Assembly (NCBI GenBank): GCA_035325705.1
Contig: DAOKZI010000007.1
Location: 1 to 64,000 of the forward strand
Source of the DNA: Ga0077536 sp035325705
GTDB taxonomy: Bacteria; Pseudomonadota; Gammaproteobacteria; Ga0077536
Reading direction: 5' to 3'
DNA length: 64,000 bases
Below are positions 7,059-16,715 of this stretch, one piece after another; the stretch's first letter is position 1, and every line of letters starts with the position of its first letter. The notes under the pieces are model-generated. The model was given only the letters and a program-made list of their open reading frames with translations. It had not been told where the DNA came from and did not search any database. A program made the position numbers and the translations under genes.

Positions 7059-8957
7059 TCAATCCCGCACGACGCGGAAGCCGACGCTGTCGTTGGCGGT
7101 GCCGGCCGCGAACTTGCCGCGCGTCGTCGAGCGCAGGGCTTTCGGGCCGCTCGAATAGGCGCCGCCGCGCACGACGCGCTGGCTGCAGTCGCCGCCCTCG
7201 AACACCGCGCCGTCGCCGGGTGCGCCTTCGTAGCCGTCGTGCCAGCAGTCGTAGACCCATTCCTCGACGTTGCCGGCCGTGTCGTAGAGGCCGTAGGGAT
7301 TCGCCGGGAAGCGGCCGATCTTCGTCGGCTGGCGCGGGTCGAGGCCCGTGTCGCAGGCGAAGCAGTGGGCCTTGCCGGCGCCGATGTCGCGGCCCCACCA
7401 GTAAGGCGTCTGCGTGCCGGCGCGTGCGCCGTACTCCCACTCCGCTTCGCTGGGCAGCCGGTAGGATTGGCCGGTCTGCGTCGACAGCCACTGCGTATAG
7501 GCCAGCGCATCGTCCCAGGACACGAAGAACACCGGATGCGTCGCGCGCTCGAGATTGCCGGTCTTCGGCAGCCGGCGGCCGGTCGCAGACGCGAAGCGCG
7601 CGTAGTCGGCGATCGTGATTTCGTACTGGCTCATCGCGAAGCGCTTCAGCGTGACCGCGTGCTGCGGGCGTTCGCTGAAGTCCGCGCTCGTGTCGGGGCT
7701 GCCCATCTGATAAGTGCCGGCCGGCAGCCACACCATCTTCGGGCCCGTGCCGCCGCCGCGCAGCGCATCGGTAAAGGTTTCGCCGGTGCCGGTCGTCGGC
7801 GTCGCGGCGGGCGTCGGCTCCGCCGCCGTGCTCGCCTCCTCGGTGGGCATCTCGTCGTCCGCGCCGGAATCGGCGCCGCTCAACACTTCCTCGTTGACCA
7901 AGGGCTCGATTTTCTCGGCCGCGGCGAGCGCCGGCGGCAGCTCCTCGCTGGGCTGGCGCAGCGCGAAGTACCAGTAGGCGCCGGCGCCGCCGGCCAGCAC
8001 GAGCAGGCCGAGCAGAGCGGCGAGCAGCTTGCCGGCCCCGTCCGCCGGTGTGTCGCGCTCGCGCGGAATCGGCTTCACCGGCGGTAGCGGTGGCGGACGC
8101 GTGGCCGCGCCGAGGTTGGTGCCGCCGCCGCCGCTCGCGAGCGGCGAGGGAGCGGCGCCCGGCTTCTGCGATTGGATCGGCCGCGCCTTGAATTCGGATT
8201 TCTCGCCGACCATCACGACGATCGCCGTCGTGTTGTCCTGCCGCGGCATGCGTGCGTCCTGCACCGCTTTCAGCAGCGCGTCGACGCATTCCTTCGCCGA
8301 GCCCGCCTTCTCGACCTGCGCGAGAAGCTTGCCGTGGCTCAGCGTGTCGAGGCCGTCGCTCGCGATCACGACGCGATCGCCGGCCTGCAGCTCGAGCGGG
8401 CCGTCGGGACAGTCGATGTCGGCGATCTCGTCGCCGGTCAGCGCGCTCATCAGCATATTGCGCGAGAAGCCGGCCTCGGGCTCGATCGGCTTGCCGGCCT
8501 CGGCCATGCGCGCGAGAAAGCCGCCATAACTGTGATCGGCGTTCTTCTTGACGACCTTGCCGTCGCGCACGAGATAGAGATGACTGTCGCCGACGCTGAC
8601 CCAGCGCAGCTCCTTGTCGTCGATCACCACGGCGACGAGCGTGCAGCCCATGCCTTTGAGCGCGGCCGTCTCGCGCACGGTTTCGGTAATCGAATTATTC
8701 GCCTGCAGCACCGCTTCGCGCAGCACCGCCGGCATCTGATCGGAAGGGAAATGACTGGTGAGGTGCTTGTTGAAAGTCTGCACCGCCATATTGCTCGCGA
8801 CGTTGCCGGCGGCGTGGCCGCCCATGCCGTCGGCGACGATCGCCAGCGAAGCGCTGCGCTCTCCGGACGAACCGCTGAGGCGAGTGATCAGGAAAGCGTC
8901 TTCCTGATAGTCTCGCGCGCCGTCGATCTGCGCGCCGGCGATGTCGAAAGTCAGCAT
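7059..8957 (-). CDS. PP2C phosphatase with C-terminal FGE-like domain
   Basis: A single 632-residue chain with three parts. Residues 1-245 are a PP2C-type Ser/Thr phosphatase with the metal-site motifs RDYQEDAF, VADGMGGHAAG, VGDSHLYLV, IASDGLD and DNTTAIVV. A proline- and glycine-rich linker precedes one membrane segment near residues 310-330 (LLAALLGLLVLAGGAGAYWY). Residues 390-632 form a formylglycine-generating-enzyme/SUMF1-type domain (MVWLPAGTYQMGS, LPSEAEWEYGARAG, GNVEEWVYD, RVVRGGAYSS, GFRVVRD). The cysteine of catalytic FGEs that follows RGGS is absent, so this domain probably binds a ligand or protein. The topology would place the phosphatase in the cytosol and the FGE-like part in the periplasm. 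It is divergent from the DASS permease. Confidence 0.93.
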   Translation of the reverse strand: MLTFDIAGAQIDGARDYQEDAFLITRLSGSSGERSASLAIVADGMGGHAAGNVASNMAVQTFNKHLTSHFPSDQMPAVLREAVLQANNSITETVRETAALKGMGCTLVAVVIDDKELRWVSVGDSHLYLVRDGKVVKKNADHSYGGFLARMAEAGKPIEPEAGFSRNMLMSALTGDEIADIDCPDGPLELQAGDRVVIASDGLDTLSHGKLLAQVEKAGSAKECVDALLKAVQDARMPRQDNTTAIVVMVGEKSEFKARPIQSQKPGAAPSPLASGGGGTNLGAATRPPPLPPVKPIPRERDTPADGAGKLLAALLGLLVLAGGAGAYWYFALRQPSEELPPALAAAEKIEPLVNEEVLSGADSGADDEMPTEEASTAAEPTPAATPTTGTGETFTDALRGGGTGPKMVWLPAGTYQMGSPDTSADFSERPQHAVTLKRFAMSQYEITIADYARFASATGRRLPKTGNLERATHPVFFVSWDDALAYTQWLSTQTGQSYRLPSEAEWEYGARAGTQTPYWWGRDIGAGKAHCFACDTGLDPRQPTKIGRFPANPYGLYDTAGNVEEWVYDCWHDGYEGAPGDGAVFEGGDCSQRVVRGGAYSSGPKALRSTTRGKFAAGTANDSVGFRVVRD

Positions 8958-9038
8958 TCGCGCCCCGTTGTCATTCGATAATGTCCGGTAACACAGTGGC
9001 TTAGAAGACGAGCTTACCAGTGGATCTTAGAAAAATAA

Positions 9039-10529
9039 ATGGAACGCCGGGGCGCTGCCAGGATGTCCGCTGAGCGGCCTGCGCGCCCCGTCGCCCTCTA
9101 CCTCGGGCCCGCGCTCGCGCTCCTGATCTTCCTGCTCGTGCCGGAGCACTACAGCGGCGGCACGGGGGCGACGCTTCACCTCGATGTCGCGGGCCGGGCG
9201 GTCGTCGGCATCATGGCCTGGATGGCGCTGTGGTGGCTGGCCGAGCCCGTACCGCTGCCGGTGACCTCGCTGCTGCCGGCGCTGCTGTTCCCGCTGTGCG
9301 GCATCGCCGACGCCGAAGCCGCGCTCGCGCCCTATGCGGATCCGCTGATCTTCCTGTTCTTAGGCGGCTTCCTGCTGTCGAACGCGGTCCAGAAATGGGA
9401 TCTGCATCGCGTGTTCGCGTTTCGGATCCTGGCCTTGACCGGACGCGACGCCGGCCGTCTCGTCGCCGGCATGATGGCGGCGACGGCCTTCATCAGCCTG
9501 TGGCTGTCGAACACGGCGACGGCGGTGCTGATGCTGCCGGTCGCGCTCAGCATCGCCGATCGGCCCGGCGTCGACGCGCATCTGCGCAAGAGCCTGGTGC
9601 TGGGCGTCGCCTACGGCGCGACGATCGGCGGCATGGGCACGCTGATCGGCACGCCGCCGAACCTCTTCGTCGCCTCGTTTCTCGGGCAGCACCACGCCTA
9701 CGAGCTCGATTTCCTGCACTGGTCGATGTTCGGTCTGCCGGTCGTCGCCTGCATGCTGCCGTTCACCTGGTGGGTGCTGACGCGCTGGTGTTTCCCGCTC
9801 GGCAGCGCGCATGAAATTGGTCTCGCCGCGCACCAGTTCGAGAGCCGGCCGCTGAACGCCGGCGCGCGGCGCACGCTGCTCGTCTTCGCGGGCGCCGCGG
9901 CGTGCTGGATGTTCCGCGCGCTGCTCGTCGAGTTCGAGATCGCGGGTCTGCGCCCGCTCGCGGCATTGACCGATACGGGCATCGCGCTCGCCGCGGCGCT
10001 CGCGCTGTTCCTGCTCGGCAGCGGCGCGCGCGGCGAGAACGGCCGCGCGCCGCGCCTGCTCGACTGGGAAGACGCGAAGTCGCTGCCCTGGGGCACGCTG
10101 CTGCTCTTCGGCGGCGGCCTGAGCCTCGCCGCCGCGATCTCCGCGACCGGCGTCGATCGCGCGCTGGGCGCGGTGCTCGCCGGCGTGCCCGCGCTGCCGG
10201 CGTGGATGGTGATCGCGGTGATCGCGGCGAGCGTCGTGTTCGTGTCCGAGATCGCGAGCAACATCGCGACCGCGGCGGCGATGACGCCGCTGCTCGTCGC
10301 CGCGGCGCCGGCGCTGGGCCTCACGCCCGCGACGGTCGCGGTCGTCACCGGACTCGCCGCGAGCTCGGCCTACATGATGCCGGTCGGCACGGCCGCCAAT
10401 GCGCTCGCGTACGGCACCGGGATAGTGCGCACGCGCGACATGGTGCGCGCGGGCTTCATCCTCAACCTCGCGTCGATCGCCGTCATCACGCTCGTCGCGC
10501 TGGGGCTGCTGCCGCGGGTCCTGCCGTGA
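9039..10529 (+). CDS. DASS/SLC13-family anion or dicarboxylate permease
   Basis: An inner-membrane Na+-coupled transporter of up to 496 residues, in the divalent anion:sodium symporter family. Both family SNT-type motifs are visible: SNTATAVLMLPVAL in the first half and SNIATAAAMTPLL in the second. The GTLIGTPPNLFVASF segment between them is typical of SLC13/CitT-like carriers, and 12 or so hydrophobic segments run through the length. The substrate (succinate, citrate, sulfate or similar) cannot be read from sequence. A second in-frame ATG at 9063 (MSAERPARP) is a plausible alternative start. Its stop overlaps the GTG start of hrpA. Confidence 0.9.
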   Translation: MERRGAARMSAERPARPVALYLGPALALLIFLLVPEHYSGGTGATLHLDVAGRAVVGIMAWMALWWLAEPVPLPVTSLLPALLFPLCGIADAEAALAPYADPLIFLFLGGFLLSNAVQKWDLHRVFAFRILALTGRDAGRLVAGMMAATAFISLWLSNTATAVLMLPVALSIADRPGVDAHLRKSLVLGVAYGATIGGMGTLIGTPPNLFVASFLGQHHAYELDFLHWSMFGLPVVACMLPFTWWVLTRWCFPLGSAHEIGLAAHQFESRPLNAGARRTLLVFAGAAACWMFRALLVEFEIAGLRPLAALTDTGIALAAALALFLLGSGARGENGRAPRLLDWEDAKSLPWGTLLLFGGGLSLAAAISATGVDRALGAVLAGVPALPAWMVIAVIAASVVFVSEIASNIATAAAMTPLLVAAAPALGLTPATVAVVTGLAASSAYMMPVGTAANALAYGTGIVRTRDMVRAGFILNLASIAVITLVALGLLPRVLP

Positions 10530-13500
10530 GCGACGCCGCATCCCCGCCGAGCCGCGAAGCCGCAGCCGCGCAGTTCGAGGCCTGGCTCGCCGCGAGCCAA
10601 TGGAAAGACCGGCCCGCGCTCAGCGGGCAGTGGCGCCGCTGGCTGCGCAGCAGCGGCGCGGACGCGGATCGGATCTGGCACACGCTGGCGCGCCAGGCCG
10701 CGGCCTCGGTCGCGCTGGTCGCGGCGCGCCGCGCGGAGATCCCGGCCGCGCTGCTCGCGCCGCCCGCCGAGCTGCCGATCGCGGCCTGCGTCGACGCGCT
10801 GCGCGCGGCCTTCGCCAGCGATGAAGTGACGATCGTCTGCGGCAGCACGGGCTCCGGCAAGTCGACGCAGCTACCGAAGCTCGCGCTCGCGCTCGGCCGC
10901 GGCGTGCTCGGCCGCATCGGCGTCACGCAGCCGCGGCGGCTGGCCGCGCGCGCGATCGCCGCGCGCCTGGCCAGCGAGCTGCGCAGCGAGCCCGGCGCGC
11001 TGGTCGGCTTCCACACGCGCTTCGAACAACAGCTCACGCCGGCGACGCGCGTGAAGGTAATGACCGACGGCATCCTGCTCCAGGAGCTCGCGCGCGATCG
11101 GCTGCTGCTCGCCTATGACACGCTGATCGTCGACGAAGTGCACGAGCGCAGCGTCAACATCGATTTCCTGCTCGCGTATCTGCGCAAGCTGCGCCGGCGG
11201 CGCCGCGATTTGAAGCTCGTGCTGACCTCCGCGACGCTCGAGGCCGAGCGCTGTGCGGAGTTCTTCGGCGATGCGCACATCGTGCGCGTGCCCGGCCGCA
11301 GCTTTCCGGTCGAGATCCGCTATCGCGCGCCGGCCGCCGACACCGAAGGCGATCTCGTGCAGCCGCTGCTCGCCGCGATCGCCGAGCTCGACGCCGAAGA
11401 CTACGGCGACATCCTGGTGTTCCTGCCGGGCGAGCGCGAGATCGCGGAGATCGGGGACACGCTGGGCAAGGCGGGTCTGCGCAACACCGCCGTGCTGCCG
11501 CTGTATGCGCGACTCGGCGCGCGCGAGCAGCAGCGCGTGTTCGCGCCGCATCGCGAGCGGCACGTGATCCTCGCCACCAATGTCGCGGAAACCTCGCTGA
11601 CCGTGCCCGGCGTGCGGCACGTGATCGACAGCGGGCTGGTGCGCCTCGCGAGCTACAGTCCCCGCAGCCGCCTGCAGCGCCTGCCGACCGTGCCGAACTC
11701 GCAGGCCAGCGCCGCCCAGCGCGCGGGCCGCTGCGGGCGTGAGCGTCCCGGGATCTGCATCAGGCTCTACGCCGAAGACGATCACGCGGCGCGGCCCCTG
11801 CACACGCCACCCGAGCTGCAGCGCTCGAACCTCGCCGGCGTGATGCTGCGGCTCGCCGAGCTCGGCCTCGGTGCGATCGAGGACTTCGAGTTCCTCGATC
11901 CGCCCGCGCCGCGCGCCGTCGCCGACGGCCAGGCGCTCTTGCGCGAGCTCGGCGCCTTCGATACCGAGCTGAGACTCACCAAGCGCGGCGCGCGGCTCGC
12001 GCGCCTGCCCTTGGATCCGCGCCTCGGCGCCGCGCTGCTCGCGGCCGGCGAACAGCGGGCGCTCGGCGAGTTGCTCGTCATCGTCGCCGCACTCAGCGCC
12101 GGCGACGTGCGCGAGTGGCCGCGCGAGCAGCGCGAGGCGGCCGCGAAGGCGCACGCGGCCGAGGCCGATCGTCGCTCGGAGTTCATGTGGTTCCTGCAAG
12201 CCTGGCAGGAGATGAGGACCGCCTTCGATGGTGCCTCGCGACGCCAGCAGATGGCCTGGTGTCGGGCGCGGTTCTGGTCGTGGCGGCGCGCGCGCGAATG
12301 GCTCTCGGTGCACGCGCAGTTGAGCGCGGCCGTGCGCACATTGGATCTCGTGCCGAACGCGACGCCGGCGTCCTATCGCGCCGTGCACACTGCGCTGCTC
12401 GCCGGCTTTGCGACGCGCGTCGGCCGTCTCGGCGAGGATAAGGAGCGGCCCGGCCGCTATCTCGGCACGCGCGGCGGCCGCTTTCGCCTGCATCCGAGCT
12501 CCAGCCTGCGCGCGGCGCCGCCGAAGTGGGTCGTCGCCGCCGAGTTGACGGAGACGACGGCGGCGTATGCGCGGATCGCCGCGCGCATCGAGCCGGCGTG
12601 GATCGCGACGGCCGCGGCGGCACTGGTCCGGCGCAGTCACGACGATCCCGTATGGGACGCCCAGCGAGGCAGGGTGCTCGCGCGCGAGGAAGTATCGCTG
12701 CAGGGACTCGTGCTGAGCGCGGACGCCCGCGTCGACTATGCGCGCGTCGATGCGCTCGCCGCGCGCGAGCTGTTCGTGACGGCCGCGCTCGTCGACGGCG
12801 ATTTCGGCGCGGCCTTGCCGCCCTTCCTCGCGCACAATCTCGCGCTGATGGATCGTCTGCGCGCATGGGAGGCGCGCGTGCGCCGTCACGATCTGCTCGC
12901 CGATCGCGCGCAGCTCGCGGCCTTCTACACGGCGCGGCTGCCCGCCCCGCTCGCGAGCCGCCGCCAGTTGCTCCGCTGGCTGGAGGAGGATCCCGCGCGC
13001 GATGCGACGCTGCGCATGCAGGAGCGCGACGCGTCGCGGGCCGCGCTCGATTCGATCGCGCATCACCTGTTCCCGGAATCGCTGCGCCTCGGCGAGCTCG
13101 AGCTCGCGCTCGCCTACCGTTTCGATCCCGGCGCCGAGGACGACGGCGTGACCGTCGACGTGCCAGCCGCGCTGCTCCATCGCCTGGACGCGCAGGACTT
13201 CGATCGCCTCGTGCCCGGTCTGCTGCGCGAACGCGTGCACGCGCTGCTGAAGACTTTACCGAAGGCGCGGCGGCGTCTCGTGTCGCCGCTGAACGAGTTC
13301 GCGCAAAGCCTGACCGCGGCGATCGACGCGACGGAGGGATCCCTGCTGCCGCTGCTCGTTGCCGAGATCGAGCGCATGACGGGCAGTCGTCTCGACGTCG
13401 GCGAATTCAGGCCGGAGGAAGTGCCGGCGCATCTGCGCATGCGCTATCGCATCCTCGGCGCCGACGGCCAGCCGCTCGCCGCGGGCCGTGAGCTCGCCGA

Positions 13501-14416
13501 GCTCGCGCGCGAGCATGCCCGCGCGGCGCGCCGCGCTTTCGACGCCGCCGCCTGGCCGCGCGGCGAGGGAACGCGCAGCGGCGTCTGGATCTTCGGCACG
13601 CTGCCGGCGGAGCTGCGCGCGACGGTCGACGGTCATCTCGTCGTCGGCCATCCGGCGCTGCGCGCGGACGGCGAAACGGTGCGCGTCGAGGTGGAGCCCG
13701 ATGCCGCGCAGGCCGCGGCGATCCACCGCCAGGGCGTCGTCGCGCTGCTGATGCAGGCGCTGCCGCGCGAGCTCAAGAGTCTGAAGCGGCGCGCCGCGGA
13801 GGCGGGGCGCCTCGCCCTGCAGGCGCGCGCCCTCGGCTGGTCCCGGCCCTTCGCAGACTGGCTCGCCGCGAGCGCCTGCGCGGCCTGCGTCGGCGCCGAG
13901 CCGCCGCGCGACGAAGCGGCGTGGGCGGCGCTGCTCGAAGCGGCCGCCCGGCGCGATCTCGGCATCCAATACGAAGCGCTGCTGCAGCGGAGCGCGGCCG
14001 CGTTCGCGCAGGCCGGCGAGCTGCAGCAGCGGCTCGCGCAGCTCGCGCCGCGCCTGCGGCCGGAAATCGAGGGCGATCTGCGCGCGCAGATCGAGACGCT
14101 GGCCGCGCCCGACACGCTCGCCGATGGTGCGCTGGCCGCGCGGCTGCCGCGCTATCTGCGCGCGCTCGCGCTGCGCCTGGAGCGCCTTGCCCACGATCCG
14201 GAGAAGGATCGGCACAAGTTCGCGTCGCTCGCGCCGCTGCTCGCGCGCAGCGCCGCGCTCACGCATGCGCAACGCGAGCGACTGTGGTATTGGTGGCAGG
14301 AGCTGCGCATCGCGATCTTCGCGCCCGAAGTTCGCACCGCCGAACCCGTATCGATCAAACGCATGGAGTCTCTGCTCGATGAATTCGCGGCGCTGCGCGA
14401 CGACGCCCCTCGCTAG
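10526..14416 (+). CDS. hrpA: HrpA, DEAH-box ATP-dependent RNA helicase
   Basis: A 1296-residue helicase close to the length of Escherichia coli HrpA. The Walker A motif is GSTGSGKSTQLPK near residue 107. It is followed by VDEVHERSVN (DEVH box), LTSATL, TNVAETSLTVPG and QRAGRCGRERPG (motif VI). The C-terminal half carries the HA2/OB region and the long DUF3418 tail. HrpA unwinds RNA in the cytosol and is linked to mRNA processing and rescue of stalled ribosomes. I chose the GTG at 10526 because it overlaps the permease TGA in a GTGA junction and no in-frame ATG gives the right length. The reading frame extends further upstream, but that part lies inside the permease gene. Confidence 0.95.
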   Translation: MSDAASPPSREAAAAQFEAWLAASQWKDRPALSGQWRRWLRSSGADADRIWHTLARQAAASVALVAARRAEIPAALLAPPAELPIAACVDALRAAFASDEVTIVCGSTGSGKSTQLPKLALALGRGVLGRIGVTQPRRLAARAIAARLASELRSEPGALVGFHTRFEQQLTPATRVKVMTDGILLQELARDRLLLAYDTLIVDEVHERSVNIDFLLAYLRKLRRRRRDLKLVLTSATLEAERCAEFFGDAHIVRVPGRSFPVEIRYRAPAADTEGDLVQPLLAAIAELDAEDYGDILVFLPGEREIAEIGDTLGKAGLRNTAVLPLYARLGAREQQRVFAPHRERHVILATNVAETSLTVPGVRHVIDSGLVRLASYSPRSRLQRLPTVPNSQASAAQRAGRCGRERPGICIRLYAEDDHAARPLHTPPELQRSNLAGVMLRLAELGLGAIEDFEFLDPPAPRAVADGQALLRELGAFDTELRLTKRGARLARLPLDPRLGAALLAAGEQRALGELLVIVAALSAGDVREWPREQREAAAKAHAAEADRRSEFMWFLQAWQEMRTAFDGASRRQQMAWCRARFWSWRRAREWLSVHAQLSAAVRTLDLVPNATPASYRAVHTALLAGFATRVGRLGEDKERPGRYLGTRGGRFRLHPSSSLRAAPPKWVVAAELTETTAAYARIAARIEPAWIATAAAALVRRSHDDPVWDAQRGRVLAREEVSLQGLVLSADARVDYARVDALAARELFVTAALVDGDFGAALPPFLAHNLALMDRLRAWEARVRRHDLLADRAQLAAFYTARLPAPLASRRQLLRWLEEDPARDATLRMQERDASRAALDSIAHHLFPESLRLGELELALAYRFDPGAEDDGVTVDVPAALLHRLDAQDFDRLVPGLLRERVHALLKTLPKARRRLVSPLNEFAQSLTAAIDATEGSLLPLLVAEIERMTGSRLDVGEFRPEEVPAHLRMRYRILGADGQPLAAGRELAELAREHARAARRAFDAAAWPRGEGTRSGVWIFGTLPAELRATVDGHLVVGHPALRADGETVRVEVEPDAAQAAAIHRQGVVALLMQALPRELKSLKRRAAEAGRLALQARALGWSRPFADWLAASACAACVGAEPPRDEAAWAALLEAAARRDLGIQYEALLQRSAAAFAQAGELQQRLAQLAPRLRPEIEGDLRAQIETLAAPDTLADGALAARLPRYLRALALRLERLAHDPEKDRHKFASLAPLLARSAALTHAQRERLWYWWQELRIAIFAPEVRTAEPVSIKRMESLLDEFAALRDDAPR

Positions 14417-14425
14417 ACGCCGTCG

Positions 14426-15595
14426 ATGAGCGAGGTCGACGTCGTCTCTTCCGTGTTCGTGGTGTTCGCCGGCGCCGCGGTGCTCGCGACGCTCGCGCTG
14501 TTCGCGCGACAGGCGATGATCGTCGCCTACATCGCCGTCGGCGCGCTCGCCGGCCCGAGCGCGCTGGGTCTGGTCGAGGACGCGGGCTGGCTGGCGAGCG
14601 TCTCGGAGATCGGGATCATGTTCCTGCTCTATCTGCTCGGCCTGAACATGGTGCCGGCGCAGCTATGGCGGATGTTTCGCGAGGCGACGAACGTCACGCT
14701 GCTGAGCTCGCTCGTCTTCCTGCTGCTCGGCGTCGGCTTCGCGCTCGCTTTGGGCTTCGGCGCGCGCGAGGCGGCAATGGCCGGCTGCGCGATGATGTTC
14801 TCGAGCACCATCATCGGCCTGAAGCTCCTGCCGACGACCGCGCTCCATCACCAGCACATGGGTCAGGTGATCATCAGCATCCTGCTGCTGCAGGATTTGA
14901 TCGCGATCCTCGCGCTGCTCGTACTCGAAGGCATGGCGGGCATCGACGGCGACTGGTGGCCGCTGCTGCGGCAACTGCTCGGCCTGCCGGTGCTCATCGC
15001 GGTCGCCTGGGTGGCTGAACGCCACGTCGTGGAACCGCTGCTGCGGCGTTTCGATCAGATCCACGAATACATGTTCCTGCTGGTGATTGCCTGGTGCCTC
15101 GCGCTGGCCGAGCTCGCGCGCGCGCTCGGCCTGTCGCACGAAATCGGGGCCTTCGTTGCCGGCGTCGTACTGGCGAGCTGTCCGGTATCGCTCTACATCG
15201 CCGATGCCCTGCGGCCGCTGCGCGACTTCTTTCTGATCATGTTCTTCTTTTCCCTGGGCGCGCGGCTGGATCCGGCGACGGCCGGCGCGGCGCTGGGGCC
15301 GGCCGCAGTGCTCGCGGCCGTCGCCTTGGCCGCCAAGCCGGTAGTGTTCGGCTGGCTGCTGCGGCGGGCGGGTGAGGCCGAGCGTCTAGCCCGCGAGACC
15401 GGGATCAGGCTCGGGCAGATCAGCGAGTTCAGCCTGCTGATCGTCGTGCTGGCGCTGGACACCGGGGTCATCGGCCCCTTCGCCTCGAACGTGATCCAGT
15501 TGGCAACCGTGCTCACTTTCGTCGTGTCGAGCTATGTGATCGTGTGGCGCTATCCAACTCCGATCGCGGTTCGTGATACGCTGCGGCAGGATTGA
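14426..15595 (+). CDS. Kef-type (CPA2) monovalent cation/proton antiporter
   Basis: A 389-residue inner-membrane protein made almost entirely of hydrophobic segments, in the CPA2 Na+/H+ or K+/H+ exchanger family. It has a GALAGPSALGLV start, LLLQDLIAILALL in the middle with the conserved acidic residue, and LSHEIGAFVAGVVLAS. It lacks the C-terminal TrkA-N/RCK domain of KefB and KefC, so no NAD- or glutathione-type gating is visible. It begins nine bases after hrpA and probably shares its transcript. Confidence 0.9.
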   Translation: MSEVDVVSSVFVVFAGAAVLATLALFARQAMIVAYIAVGALAGPSALGLVEDAGWLASVSEIGIMFLLYLLGLNMVPAQLWRMFREATNVTLLSSLVFLLLGVGFALALGFGAREAAMAGCAMMFSSTIIGLKLLPTTALHHQHMGQVIISILLLQDLIAILALLVLEGMAGIDGDWWPLLRQLLGLPVLIAVAWVAERHVVEPLLRRFDQIHEYMFLLVIAWCLALAELARALGLSHEIGAFVAGVVLASCPVSLYIADALRPLRDFFLIMFFFSLGARLDPATAGAALGPAAVLAAVALAAKPVVFGWLLRRAGEAERLARETGIRLGQISEFSLLIVVLALDTGVIGPFASNVIQLATVLTFVVSSYVIVWRYPTPIAVRDTLRQD

Positions 15596-15602
15596 CCGGG
15601 GT

Positions 15603-15618
15603 GCCATTTTTGAATGGC
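15603..15618. other. Small perfect hairpin after the antiporter gene
   Basis: GCCATT and AATGGC pair across a TTTG loop just after the antiporter stop. There is no T-run, so it is a weak terminator candidate at best. It may equally be part of the leader of the next gene. Confidence 0.35.
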
Positions 15619-15700
15619 CGCGCAGAGGTTTGGAGGTCAATCCTGAAGTGAATACCGTAACCGAGAGACACCGATCCGTGCCGGGCGGCCAACCCCGGCG

Positions 15701-16429
15701 ATGCCGAGCATGCAGTCCTTCGAAAACCTCATCCAGGCGTCTGCACCCGGATTATCGGCCATCTTCTCGCCGCTGCGCGGCAGGGTGAAGGGCGAGGGGG
15801 AAGCACGCCGCACGCAGCTCGCGCAGTTGCTCGGACTCAACGTCCCGCAGCTCGTCTGCGGCGTCGGCTTCAATGCCGAGCTCTCGCGCATCCCGGATCT
15901 CCCGAAGTTCATCGGCTTCACCACGCGCGATGCGATGATCGCGGAGCGCAACTATGTCTTCGTCCACGATCGCTACCGCGCGCTGTCGGTGAACAACATC
16001 GTCGAAGTCTACGCCGCGCTCGGCAAATCGCCGGGTGGGGCAGGCGAGTGGTCCGATCTCGTGATGAGCAGGCTCAACAACGTCGAGGGCCAGCTCGAGG
16101 AGACGATCAACCCGGTGCTGATCGGCGGCTACAAGCTCGAGGTCCGCGCCATCTACGAGAATCGTCTCGCCAGCCCCTCGCTGGTCAATGCGCGTCTCGA
16201 TCCGAACTACGCGGTCCTGCGCGACATCACCAACGAGAGCATGATCATGCTCGAGATCAACGCGATCAGTGCCGACGCCTTCCTGCGCCATCCCGGCGTC
16301 ACCGTCGAGGAAAAGGCGCGCGGTCTGTTCCAGAATCTCATCCCGCGCGACGCAGTGGCGAGCTATCTCGCCCAACACCCCGACGCCGATCCCGAACGCA
16401 AACTCGCCGCCGCGCTGAGCGCGGCCTGA
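15701..16429 (+). CDS. Unrecognised soluble protein
   Basis: A 242-residue protein that I cannot assign. No signal peptide or membrane segment is visible. The N-terminal part (MQSFENLIQASAPGLSAIFS) looks helical. Distinct blocks follow: LGLNVPQLVCGVGFNAELSR, FVHDRYRALSVNNIVEVYAA, NPVLIGGYKLEVRAIYENRL, and DITNESMIMLEINAISADAF. Codon use and composition match the neighbours. A second ATG at 15710 could be the start, and no strong ribosome site favours either. It lies alone between the antiporter gene and a repeat cluster. Confidence 0.7.
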   Translation: MPSMQSFENLIQASAPGLSAIFSPLRGRVKGEGEARRTQLAQLLGLNVPQLVCGVGFNAELSRIPDLPKFIGFTTRDAMIAERNYVFVHDRYRALSVNNIVEVYAALGKSPGGAGEWSDLVMSRLNNVEGQLEETINPVLIGGYKLEVRAIYENRLASPSLVNARLDPNYAVLRDITNESMIMLEINAISADAFLRHPGVTVEEKARGLFQNLIPRDAVASYLAQHPDADPERKLAAALSAA

Positions 16430-16476
16430 GCGCGGGCTGCGTGGGCTGGGCGCTTGTGCTGACTGATATGCGTTGA

Positions 16477-16623
16477 AATCTAGCCACGGAGGGCACGGAG
16501 GGCACGGAGAAAAAAAGATGGATTGGGTCTGTGCCTCTGTAACTCGACTTCGATCGCGGCCACGGGCGCAGCGGTTGCTCCGAACAATCCCCTTTCTTTC
16601 TCCGTGCCCTCCGTGGCTAGATT
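16477..16623. repeat. Family D element
   Basis: Ends AATCTAGCCACGGAGGGCAC and CCCTCCGTGGCTAGATT frame a core with GATTGGGTCTGTGCCTCTG and a pyrimidine-rich CCTTTCTTTCTCC tract before the right end. It is the first of two copies that flank the family C palindrome. Confidence 0.88.
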
Positions 16624-16637
16624 GATCGGCACAGATC

Positions 16638-16709
16638 GTAGGTTGGGCTGACGAAGGAAGCCCAACATCGGGCGCCGAACGTTGGGCTTCCTTCGTCAGC
16701 CCAATCTAC
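16638..16709. repeat. Family C long palindrome
   Basis: GTAGGTTGGGCTGACGAAGG...AGCCCAACAT is followed about 10 bases later by its inverted copy GTTGGGCTTCCTTCGTCAGC...TCTAC. The stem could reach about 30 bp with one mismatch. It sits between two family D elements in the gap 16430-16898, which holds no gene. Confidence 0.88.
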
Positions 16710-16715
16710 GAACTG

